From NCBI GenBank assembly GCA_018896355.1, contig JAHIMW010000135.1:1-9465 (forward strand): a stretch of DNA of 9,465 nt. Reading direction: 5' to 3'. Positions 1 to 5,678 of the stretch are shown here, in pieces; positions within the stretch are counted from its first letter, which is position 1, and each line of letters opens with the position of its first letter. Source of the stretch: Pseudomonadota bacterium (GTDB lineage Bacteria; Desulfobacterota; Syntrophia; Syntrophales; UBA5619). The notes below the pieces were generated by a model. That model saw nothing but the letters and a program-made list of their open reading frames with translations. It was not told the DNA's origin and did not search any database. Position numbers and translations under genes: made by a program.

Positions 1-960
1 GAGCCGGGCAAGCCACGGAAGAAAAGGAAGGAACAGCAAGGTATTGGTCACGTTAAACAGAGAATGGGCCAGCGCAATATGGGAGGCCACATTCACATAA
101 CTGCCGTCCGGACCCGTCTGAGTGACGCTGCCGCCGATCAGTGAGTCAACCAGCGGCACATACCACCAGAAAAGGGGAACCATGACGCTCACGCCGATGA
201 CGTTAAAAAAAGCATGGGCGTGCGCCGCTCGCTTTGCCTCGGTGTTGGCCGGAATGCTGGCCAGCAAAGCGGTAACTGTGGTGCCGATGTTCTCGCCGAG
301 AACCAGCGCAACCGCCGTTTGAAAGGTGATGGCCCCGGTCGAGGCCAGGGCGATCGTCACCCCCAGCATCGCCGAACTGGACTGGATAATCATGGTCAAC
401 AGCGTGCCGATGCCGATGCATGCGATCAGAGACCCCAAATGATCTGCGGAAAAATACTGCAGTATGGCCAGGAACCCCTCATCGGATCTTAAGGGCTTGA
501 AGGCACCGCTCATAAACTCCAGACCCAGAAAAATAAATCCCAGCGCGACACACACCTTGCCGACCTGTTTGAAATTGTCACGATTGGCAAACAGCATGGG
601 GAAAATGCCCACCCCCACAAGCAGCAGGCCGTATTTGCCGACTTTGATGGCAATAATCCACCCGGTGATGGTGGTTCCGATGTTGGCTCCTAAAATGATC
701 CCGATGGCCTGGGTCAATTCCATCAGGCCGGCATTGACCAGCCCCACCACCATGACCGTGGTCACCGAACTGGATTGCACCAGCGTGGTCACGAACGCTC
801 CAACCAGCACGGCCATGATGCGATTGGTGGTCAGCGCGTTGATGACTCTTTTGATAAACGGTCCGGCAATCGCCTGCAGCCCTTCGGAAAGAAATTTCAT
901 TCCCAAGAAAAAGACGCCCAGTCCGCCGAAAAATTTATAGATAAGTTCAAACCAGTTCAT
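1..960 (-). CDS. Na+/phosphate cotransporter family protein (NptA-like), C-terminus beyond window
   Basis: Sodium-driven phosphate uptake across the inner membrane (Na_Pi_cotrans family). The reading frame is open from the ATG at 960 to base 1, giving 320 residues without a stop. The family hallmark is an internal duplication of a QSSS motif followed by G-x-N-I-G-T-T. Both copies are present: QSSS at residues 62-65 with GANIGTT at 91-97, and QSSS at 193-196 with GENIGTT at 222-228. Long hydrophobic segments surround them. The start is supported by GGAG (plus-strand 967-970), six bases before the ATG. Bacterial members are usually about 530-560 residues with a PhoU-like C-terminal domain, so some 200 residues lie left of the window and I cannot tell whether that domain is present. 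The gene is divergent from the TraB-like gene and has its own promoter at 1087-1115. No Pho box was recognised, so phosphate control is not shown. Family call is firm; the ion and substrate are inferred from the family. Confidence 0.93.
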   Translation of the reverse strand, partial: MNWFELIYKFFGGLGVFFLGMKFLSEGLQAIAGPFIKRVINALTTNRIMAVLVGAFVTTLVQSSSVTTVMVVGLVNAGLMELTQAIGIILGANIGTTITGWIIAIKVGKYGLLLVGVGIFPMLFANRDNFKQVGKVCVALGFIFLGLEFMSGAFKPLRSDEGFLAILQYFSADHLGSLIACIGIGTLLTMIIQSSSAMLGVTIALASTGAITFQTAVALVLGENIGTTVTALLASIPANTEAKRAAHAHAFFNVIGVSVMVPLFWWYVPLVDSLIGGSVTQTGPDGSYVNVASHIALAHSLFNVTNTLLFLPFLPWLARL

Positions 961-1086
961 TTATGTCTCCGGTAAAAAGGTCCATTAAGTGCTCGTTCTT
1001 TGCGGAAGGGGCGTCAGAGAGGCGACCCCCTCTTTCTACGCATTTCCATGCGGGCGACAAAGAAAACAGCCAGGCTGATGAATGAT

Positions 1087-1115
1087 ATTCTAACCGCAAT
1101 ATTAACGTGAGTCAA
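1087..1115 (-). promoter_or_regulatory. Sigma-70-like promoter for the Na+/phosphate cotransporter gene
   Basis: On the minus strand, TTGACT (plus 1110-1115) is followed after exactly 17 bases by TAGAAT (plus 1087-1092). Each hexamer matches consensus at 5 of 6 positions. It points at the cotransporter start at 960 and would leave a 5' leader of about 120 nt. The same TTGACT-17 layout recurs ahead of the kinase gene. Prediction by eye only. Confidence 0.55.
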
Positions 1116-1225
1116 TAGCGATCCCGGCACTTGATTCCGAGCGCAAAGAGGATATTTTGGCGGATAAACAGTAGACTCTCTTACCAAACATGGCTTCAAA
1201 ATGCACTGTAGCCCCTTTTCTCCTG

Positions 1226-1246
1226 ACAGTCTTCAGCCTACAGCCT
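1226..1246. repeat. Three tandem 7-bp repeats
   Basis: ACAGTCT, TCAGCCT and ACAGCCT follow one another without gaps. Read on the minus strand they are AGGCTGT, AGGCTGA and AGACTGT. They begin exactly at the TAG stop of a minus-strand reading-frame tail (plus-strand cta at 1238-1240). The unit resembles the AGTGCTG/AGGACTG heptamers at 3835-3862, so two different gaps in this window carry the same style of 7-bp-period repeat. No function is known to me. Confidence 0.5.
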
Positions 1247-1350
1247 GTCTACCTGAGCAGTTACCATTTCGGGAGTCTTCTTAGGATCTTCCCGAACATC
1301 CGTAAACCATTTCCCTTTACATCCGCGGCAAATGCTGCTAATGACCTCCC
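1238..1350 (-). pseudogene. Possible C-terminal remnant of a small Cys-rich protein
   Basis: The minus-strand frame ending in TAG at 1238 reads, for its last ~35 codons, as a protein-like tail: an I-C-R-G-C-K-G-K-W segment with a C-x-x-C pair, then an acidic and basic stretch ending in A-Q-V-D-R-L. This is unlike the low-complexity shadow frames elsewhere. No start codon fits. Further upstream the frame becomes the antisense of the TraB-like gene and reads as noise. A GGGGAGG at plus 1344-1350 could be a ribosome site, but only ATT follows at a usable distance. It may be the surviving 3' end of a gene cut off by a rearrangement at about 1340-1350, or chance. I do not recognise the family. Confidence 0.25.
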
Positions 1351-2537
1351 CAAAAAAGCTGGATGGAAGGGAAGTCCTATTGGAACACGAAAACGTCCAC
1401 CGAATCATGCAGGGGGGCCGGGAGATCATCCTGATCGGTACGGCCCACGTCTCGCGCGAAAGTACCGCTCTGGTGGAGCGGATCATCGATGAAGAAAAAC
1501 CCGACACGGTCTGCGTCGAACTCTGCAAGCCCCGCTATGAGGCGATCCGCCAGCGGGACAAGTGGCAGGAGACCGACATCGTCAAGGTCATCCGCGAGAA
1601 GCGGACCAGCATCCTCCTCTCCCAGCTCATCATGGCCTCCCTGCAGCGGAAGATCGCTCAGAAATTCAACATCACCCCAGGCGAAGAGATGCTCCGGGCG
1701 ATCGACCGGGCCTCGGCAGTCGGCGCGGAGATTGTGCTTGCGGACCGGGAGATCCGGGTGACACTGCTGCGGACCTGGCGGATGATGGGTTTCTGGAGCA
1801 AGGTGAAGTTCCTTCCCGACGTCCTCCTCTCGCTGTTCGCCACCGAGGAGATTACCGAGGAGGAGATCGAGAAACTGAAACAACACGACGTCCTCGAACT
1901 CGCCCTCCAGTCCGTGGGAGAGAAGCTTCCGGGTCTGAAGACGACCCTGATCGATGAGCGGGACCTTTATCTCGCCCACACCATCGGCCATGCGCCGGGC
2001 GCAAGGATCGTGGCGGTCGTGGGTGCGGGACACGTGCCGGGCATTCAAAAGCATTTTGGGGAGGAGATCGACATCGAATCGCTGAATCGGATTCCCGAAA
2101 AGGGCCTCTGGGGAAGATTCGCCGGCTGGTTCTTTTCGCTGGCCATCGTGGGCCTCTTCATCGCCGGCTTTTTCTACTCCGGTTCCCAGGCCAGCCTGAA
2201 GATGATCACCTGGTGGGCAGTCATCACCGCCTCTTTTTCCGGACTCGGGGCGCTGATCCTGCTGGCCCACCCGCTCACCATTGCGGCATCCGCGATCGCG
2301 GCCCCCATCACGACCCTGCATCCGCTGATCGCCGCGGGCTGGGTCGCCGGCCTGACGGAGGCGACGCTCCGCAAACCGCAGGTGAGGGATTTTCTGGCCC
2401 TCCAGGACGACATCGTCTCGGTCCGGGGTTTTTTCCGGAACAAGATCACGCGCCTGCTTCTGCTGGTTGTCTTCGTCAATCTAACCACCTCCATCGGAAC
2501 CTTCGTCGCGATTCCGGTCATCATGAGGTTCATATGA
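1332..2537 (+). CDS. TraB/PrgY (TraB/GumN-type) family integral membrane protein
   Basis: Member of the TraB domain family (PrgY pheromone shutdown, GumN and animal Tiki relatives), whose fold is thought to be a metal-dependent hydrolase or peptidase; the bacterial substrate is unknown. Conserved blocks in the 401 residues are GTAHVSRES at 36-44, VCVEL...RYE at 60-70, ADREI at 137-141, DERD at 208-211 and GAGHVPGI at 231-238. The GTAH and GAGH blocks give the histidines typical of the family. The C-terminal part is membrane-embedded, with hydrophobic spans near residues 261-283, 292-313, 316-339 and 374-398. Length is usual for the prokaryotic membrane-anchored subgroup. The start is uncertain: neither ATG 1332 nor ATG 1341 has a Shine-Dalgarno site, whereas a TTG at 1380 lies nine bases after GGAAGG and would give 385 residues still containing every conserved block. 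First gene of a three-gene run, 13 bp before the rhomboid. Family sure, function open. Confidence 0.9.
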   Translation: MLLMTSPKKLDGREVLLEHENVHRIMQGGREIILIGTAHVSRESTALVERIIDEEKPDTVCVELCKPRYEAIRQRDKWQETDIVKVIREKRTSILLSQLIMASLQRKIAQKFNITPGEEMLRAIDRASAVGAEIVLADREIRVTLLRTWRMMGFWSKVKFLPDVLLSLFATEEITEEEIEKLKQHDVLELALQSVGEKLPGLKTTLIDERDLYLAHTIGHAPGARIVAVVGAGHVPGIQKHFGEEIDIESLNRIPEKGLWGRFAGWFFSLAIVGLFIAGFFYSGSQASLKMITWWAVITASFSGLGALILLAHPLTIAASAIAAPITTLHPLIAAGWVAGLTEATLRKPQVRDFLALQDDIVSVRGFFRNKITRLLLLVVFVNLTTSIGTFVAIPVIMRFI

Positions 2538-2550
2538 ACGGTATGCCGTC

Positions 2551-3387
2551 ATGATCGAAAAGAAATCGATGCTCTGCCCGAACTGCCGGAGACTGATCAG
2601 CAACGACGAACCGGCCTGCCCTTACTGCGGGGTCGCCCGCCCCGGCGCCCCCTGGAAAAGGGCATTCGCGAAGGTGAATTCTCTGCGCCGCTTCGATCCG
2701 GTCATGGCCATCATCGCCGTCAATGCCGCCTTCTACCTCTTTTCGCTGCTGCTGAACCCGTCGGCGCTCGGCCTTTCAGCCAATCCGATGACCTTTCTCT
2801 CCCCTTCCGGCGAAAGCATCTTCCTGCTCGGCGCGACCGGAACGCTCCCGATAGCATACGGCCGCTGGTGGACGCTCATCACTGCCGGCTTCCTCCACGG
2901 GGGCATCTTGCACATCTTCTTCAACATGATGGCGCTGAAACAACTCGCGCCTTTTATCCTCGATGCGTTCGGCCTGCATCGCTTCGCGATTCTCTACGTC
3001 TGGACCGGCGTTGCCGGCTTCTTCGTCTCTTATCTCGCCGGCGTCCCGTTCACCATCGGCGCCTCTGCGTCTGTCTGCGGCCTGATCGGCGCCATTCTAT
3101 ACTACGGCAAGAGCCGGGGCGGCTTTTACGGAGAGGCGATCTACCGTCAGGCCATGGGATGGGTCGTCGGGCTGGTCCTCTTTGGCCTCTTCATCCCCGG
3201 GATCAACAACTGGGCGCATGGGGGGGGGATTGTCTCCGGCCTGCTGCTTGCGTTCATCACCGGCTACAACGAACGGCGAAAGGAAACATCAATCCATCGG
3301 ATCCTTGGAACGGGAAGCATCATGATTGCGGCGGCCGCCCTTATCTGGGCGGTCATCCAGGCGATTTATCATATGGTGGTTTTGTAA
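2551..3387 (+). CDS. Rhomboid family intramembrane serine protease with N-terminal zinc ribbon
   Basis: Cleaves transmembrane substrates inside the bilayer. The 278 residues begin with a cytosolic zinc ribbon, CPNC at 9-12 and CPYC at 23-26, probably for binding or regulation. The rhomboid core follows: TM1 about 50-68; TM2 with H116, H121 and N125 (HxxxxHxxxN, the oxyanion-hole pattern); TM4 with catalytic Ser172 in GASAS; TM6 with catalytic His223 in the AHGGG motif. A seventh helix at 255-276 makes it a 6+1 type. The residue after the serine is Ala where many rhomboids have Gly (GxSG), but serine and histidine are both intact, so activity is expected. The start ATG lies 13 bp after the TraB stop without a clear ribosome site, so translation may be coupled. 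ATG 2569 is an alternative and keeps the ribbon. A run of nine G directly follows the His223 codon. The lipoprotein gene follows after 15 bp. Substrate unknown. Confidence 0.93.
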   Translation: MIEKKSMLCPNCRRLISNDEPACPYCGVARPGAPWKRAFAKVNSLRRFDPVMAIIAVNAAFYLFSLLLNPSALGLSANPMTFLSPSGESIFLLGATGTLPIAYGRWWTLITAGFLHGGILHIFFNMMALKQLAPFILDAFGLHRFAILYVWTGVAGFFVSYLAGVPFTIGASASVCGLIGAILYYGKSRGGFYGEAIYRQAMGWVVGLVLFGLFIPGINNWAHGGGIVSGLLLAFITGYNERRKETSIHRILGTGSIMIAAAALIWAVIQAIYHMVVL

Positions 3388-3402
3388 CAGAAAGGAAGAA
3401 CC

Positions 3403-3807
3403 ATGAAAAGAAGGCTTCTTTGGACGGCGTTCCTCATCCCGGCGCTCTTGCTGATCGCGGGCTGCGACAGCGCCCTGACCGTCGGGACCAAGACGATCGG
3501 CATCCGTTCGGGGGAATTCATCTACACGGACGGTTATCTGCGGGCGACCTACACCTTCCCCTTCGATAAGGTTTGGCCTGCCTGCGAGAAAACCCTGACC
3601 GAGCTGAAAGCGGCCGATGTTGAACGGATCAGAAAGATCTCCCAGGGCACCTTCACGGCGATGATCCATGACGAAAAGGTCCGAATCTCGCTCGAGTACG
3701 TGGAGAAGGAGATCACGGCGGTCTCCATCATGGTCGGGACGTCGGGGAACAACCTCGCTTCGCAGTTGATCCACGACCGACTCGCAACCACGCTGAAGAA
3801 ACCCTGA
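3403..3807 (+). CDS. DUF3568-type lipoprotein
   Basis: Small exported lipoprotein of unknown function, 134 residues. A basic n-region (MKRR) and hydrophobic core lead to a lipobox I-A-G-C with the modified cysteine at residue 21. Asp22 at the +2 position is the classical signal for staying in the inner membrane in enterobacteria. The mature part resembles DUF3568 proteins common in Desulfobacterota: SGEFIYTDGYL at 36-46, a PFDKVWPACEK block at 53-63, and a C-terminal VGTSGNNLASQLIHD at 111-125. The ribosome site AAAGGAAG before the ATG is strong, and tandem stops TGA and TAA end the gene. It is the third gene of the run with the TraB-like protein and rhomboid, 15 bp after the latter, so it is probably co-transcribed. 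Whether it works with them, for example as a partner or substrate, is only a guess from position. Confidence 0.85.
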   Translation: MKRRLLWTAFLIPALLLIAGCDSALTVGTKTIGIRSGEFIYTDGYLRATYTFPFDKVWPACEKTLTELKAADVERIRKISQGTFTAMIHDEKVRISLEYVEKEITAVSIMVGTSGNNLASQLIHDRLATTLKKP

Positions 3808-3834
3808 TAAGGCGCCACCGCCGCAGCATAATTA

Positions 3835-3864
3835 AGTGCTGAGTGCTGAGGACTGAGGACTGAG
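3835..3864 (+). repeat. Four tandem 7-bp repeats, left arm of an inverted repeat
   Basis: Units AGTGCTG, AGTGCTG, AGGACTG and AGGACTG follow one another and end in AG before an A-rich stretch. The array starts 27 bp after the lipoprotein stop. Its reverse complement, less regular, recurs at 3915-3938. Together they occupy most of the 132-bp gap between two convergent genes. Confidence 0.75.
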
Positions 3865-3938
3865 AAAAAGCAAAGACGGATCAGCCCTAAACAACCCCAA
3901 ATCTAATTTGTTTTACTCAGCACGCAGTTCTCAGCACT
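3835..3938. terminator. Imperfect long inverted repeat between convergent genes, possible bidirectional terminator
   Basis: Positions 3835-3857 pair with 3916-3938: 18 of 23 positions are complementary and the first nine pairs are perfect. The loop is about 58 nt. It sits between the stop of the lipoprotein gene (plus) and the stop of the rlmI-like gene (minus, 3940), where a shared terminator would be expected. There is no clean U-run after either arm, so it is not a textbook intrinsic terminator. It may instead be a repeat element that happens to sit at gene ends. Confidence 0.35.
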
Positions 3939-3939
3939 C

Positions 3940-5121
3940 CTACTTCGCGGTCAGACAGAGGAGCAGGCCCTTGAGGTAGCGACCCTCCGGATGGGCGAGG
4001 TTCACGGGGTGGTCCGCTCCCGCCCCGAGTGGGCGGAGGAGCTGCGCTGTTTTTCCCGCATCCCGCACGGCGCCCTGCACGATCTTCTCGAACAATTCCA
4101 GGCTGACCGGGTTGGAGCAGGAGAAGGTGGCCAACATCCCCCCCTCGCACAGACGCCTCGCCGCCTGTAGGTTGATCTCCTTATAGCCCTTGGCGGACCG
4201 CTCCAGATCCTTCCGGGACTTTGCGAACGCCGGGGGATCCAGGATGATCAGATCGAACTTCTCCTCCGTTTCCCGCAGATACGCGAAACAATTTTCCGTG
4301 AGGATCGGGTGCTGCTCGGGAGAACAGCCGTTCCGGGCGAGGTTTCGGCAGGCGATCTCGTTGGCCGCCGCGGAGGCATCGACGGAGACGACCCGTTTCG
4401 CCCCCCCGCGGGCGGCATAAACGGAAAAGGCGCCGGTGTAGGAGAAGGCGTTCAGAACGGCGGCGCCGCGGCTGAGAGCGCCAATGATCTCGCGGTTCCC
4501 GCGCTGATCGAGGAAGAATCCCGTCTTCTGGCCCGCGATCAGATCGACCTCGAAGCGGAGGCCGTTTTCGGCGATCTCCGTCGCCGCCGGAACGTCGCCC
4601 GCCGCCGGGCCGCTCCGATTGGACATCCCCTCGAGCTGGCGGGAACGCCCTTCGCTCCGTTCGTAGATCCCATCCGATCCGGCCGCAGCGGAGAGATGGC
4701 CGATGAGGGTTTCCCGCCATCTCTCCATCCCCGCCGTCCCGATGCTGAATACCAGAAAGCGGCCGTAACGGTCGACAACGAGGCCGGGCATCCCGTCCCC
4801 CTCTGCATTGATCAGGCGGTAGGCGTCCGTTTCCGGCGGGACGACCCACTTGCGCAGGGCCACGGCCCGATCGATCCGCCGGCGCCAGAAATCGGCGTCG
4901 ATCCGGGCGGCCGAATCACCGGTCAGAAGGCGGAAGGCGATGTCGCCGGTGTTGAAAAAACCGAGGCCGAGGCCCCTGCCGATGCTGTCCGTAGCAAGGA
5001 CGATGTCGCCGGGCGCAGGATCTCCCTCCAACTTGGCCACGGCCCCGGAGAAGACCCAGGGGTGGCCGTGGCGGAGCGGGGTCTCCCGCCCCTTCTTGAG
5101 TATGATTCGCGGATAGCCCAT
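3940..5121 (-). CDS. rlmI: 23S rRNA (cytosine-C5) methyltransferase, RlmI-like, with N-terminal PUA domain
   Basis: SAM-dependent enzyme that in E. coli methylates C1962 of 23S rRNA to m5C. From this start it has 393 residues (E. coli RlmI has 396). The N-terminal PUA domain starts with a GRE-x-P-L-x-x-x-HPWVFSGA signature near residues 11-27. The catalytic part has QKTGFFLDQR at 198-207, the SAM motif NAFSYTGAF from 224, DPPAF at 295-299, and Cys335 in FSCSNPV, the expected position of a catalytic cysteine. The C-terminus ends in the H-P-x-x-x-x-YLKG block. The frame is open to an ATG at 5196, but that start lies inside a strong hairpin. The ATG pair at 5124 and 5121 follows AAAAGGG and matches where the family begins; 5121 has the better spacing of seven bases. 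It is convergent with the lipoprotein gene and 116 bp downstream of the cytochrome gene on the same strand. C1962 specificity is inferred. Confidence 0.9.
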   Translation of the reverse strand: MGYPRIILKKGRETPLRHGHPWVFSGAVAKLEGDPAPGDIVLATDSIGRGLGLGFFNTGDIAFRLLTGDSAARIDADFWRRRIDRAVALRKWVVPPETDAYRLINAEGDGMPGLVVDRYGRFLVFSIGTAGMERWRETLIGHLSAAAGSDGIYERSEGRSRQLEGMSNRSGPAAGDVPAATEIAENGLRFEVDLIAGQKTGFFLDQRGNREIIGALSRGAAVLNAFSYTGAFSVYAARGGAKRVVSVDASAAANEIACRNLARNGCSPEQHPILTENCFAYLRETEEKFDLIILDPPAFAKSRKDLERSAKGYKEINLQAARRLCEGGMLATFSCSNPVSLELFEKIVQGAVRDAGKTAQLLRPLGAGADHPVNLAHPEGRYLKGLLLCLTAK

Positions 5122-5164
5122 CATCCCGACCCTTTTCACCATCCCCCGGTTACCGCCATATGGC

Positions 5165-5212
5165 CTTAACGAAACTGGCGCTGAGCATCCGCTCAACGCC
5201 AGTTTCGTTAAG
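5165..5212. terminator. Strong 22-bp stem-loop between the cytochrome and rlmI genes
   Basis: Arms 5165-5186 and 5191-5212 pair at 21 of 22 positions around a 4-base loop (atcc). The only flaw is a C/A mismatch at 5181/5196. It lies 25 bp after the cytochrome stop, read on the minus strand, where a terminator would sit. No U-run follows on either strand. It could be an mRNA 3'-end stabiliser, a weak terminator or a palindromic repeat element. Its extent argues that the rlmI-like gene starts downstream of it. Confidence 0.6.
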
Positions 5213-5237
5213 ACTTCATCCGTTTAAACGATAAGAT

Positions 5238-5561
5238 TTATTTCTTGTGGCACTTGGCGCAATCGGCTTTTTCGGTCCATGAAAAGGCCTTCTTGCCGTC
5301 GTGGCAGGCCCCGCAAAACTTCGGTTCTTTGTGGTCCGCCTCGGTGATCTTCGCCTCTTTCTTCTTCGTGAACAGGTTTGGCTCTTTGTGGCAGTCGTTG
5401 CACTTCAATTTCTGTTTGATGTGCGTTTTATGAGCGAAGGTAACCCCTCCGTCTTTCCCGCCTTCATACTTGACATCCTTCTGAGCGAAGGCCGTGCCCA
5501 AGGCAACAAAACATACCATGAATACGCTGACGATCAAAATCCTCCAGAATTTACTCACCAC
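5238..5561 (-). CDS. Periplasmic tri-heme cytochrome, c7-type
   Basis: Small multiheme electron carrier, 107 residues. Residues 1-26 form a Sec signal peptide with likely cleavage after T-A-F-A, so it is exported and matured in the periplasm. Three heme sites are present: CNDCH 54-58, CGACH 83-87 and CAKCH 101-105. Three further histidines are placed as distal ligands: H44 and H47 in the FAHKTH motif, and H77 before the second site. This matches Geobacter PpcA-type c7 cytochromes and the tri-heme 'nanowire' c7 domain family, including the FCGACHDGKKAF block. The frame stays open to an ATG at 5630, but the GTG at 5561 follows a perfect AGGAGG (plus 5571-5576) by nine bases and begins a proper signal peptide, so it is chosen. 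A promoter lies at 5638-5666. Such cytochromes shuttle electrons to terminal reductases or extracellular acceptors; the partner is not visible here. Confidence 0.92.
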   Translation of the reverse strand: MVSKFWRILIVSVFMVCFVALGTAFAQKDVKYEGGKDGGVTFAHKTHIKQKLKCNDCHKEPNLFTKKKEAKITEADHKEPKFCGACHDGKKAFSWTEKADCAKCHKK

Positions 5562-5570
5562 GCTCTTAAT

Positions 5571-5576
5571 CCTCCT
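5571..5576 (-). promoter_or_regulatory. Perfect Shine-Dalgarno site deciding the GTG start of the cytochrome
   Basis: AGGAGG on the minus strand ends nine bases before GTG at 5561 and twelve before a second GTG at 5558. The upstream ATG at 5630 has no such site and would add 23 charged residues ahead of the signal peptide. Confidence 0.75.
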
Positions 5577-5637
5577 TTCGTCAATGATCCCCTGATCCGT
5601 TTTTCTCTTGGGCCGATTCACTACCGGCACGTACAGA

Positions 5638-5666
5638 CTTCTATTTCAAAACAATTTTATTTTCAA
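5638..5666 (-). promoter_or_regulatory. Candidate sigma-70 promoter for the cytochrome gene
   Basis: On the minus strand TTGAAA (plus 5661-5666, 5/6 match) is followed after 17 bases by TAGAAG (plus 5638-5643, 4/6 match). It begins just after the stop of the kinase gene and predicts a leader of about 70 nt. This would let the cytochrome be transcribed separately from the upstream kinase gene. The local DNA is AT-rich, so chance matches are easier. Confidence 0.4.
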
Positions 5667-5678
5667 GGGAAATTTTCG

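Larger units (their letters stand above)
961..1331. other. Divergent intergenic region between the cotransporter and TraB-like genes
   Basis: This 371-bp gap holds the cotransporter ribosome site and promoter on the left, three 7-bp repeats at 1226-1246, and the tail of a minus-strand reading frame ending at 1238. A TTG-start frame of 61 codons at 1014-1199 (minus) has no ribosome site and resembles nothing I know; it also crosses the predicted promoter, so it is not called. I see no strong plus-strand promoter for the TraB-like gene. The best candidate is a weak TTGATT/TATTTT pair near 1131-1158. Confidence 0.5.

Noticed and set aside
1014..1199. A 61-codon minus-strand frame with one hydrophobic stretch
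   Set aside because: It has a TTG start without a ribosome site, it overlaps the predicted cotransporter promoter, and no similarity is known.
1226..1250. A Pho box upstream of the cotransporter gene
   Set aside because: CTGACAG and CCTGTCT look partly similar, but they are not two CTGTCAT-like direct repeats 11 bp apart, and they lie about 110 bp upstream of the predicted -35 box.
1377..2321. A 314-codon minus-strand open frame
   Set aside because: It lies fully antisense to the TraB-like gene and lacks any family motif. The TraB frame carries all the conserved blocks.
3835..3938. The repeats as a CRISPR array
   Set aside because: Units are 7 bp with no spacers and no Cas gene nearby, and the two arms are inverted rather than direct.
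4309..5169. A 286-codon plus-strand open frame
   Set aside because: It is antisense to the rlmI-like gene, and its Arg/Gly/Pro/Asp-rich composition is typical of shadow frames in GC-rich DNA.
5165..5212. The long hairpin as an integron attC site
   Set aside because: The ends resemble AAC/GTT core boxes, but they do not fit RYYYAAC and GTTRRRY at the outer positions. The expected extrahelical bases are missing, and no integrase or cassette array is present.
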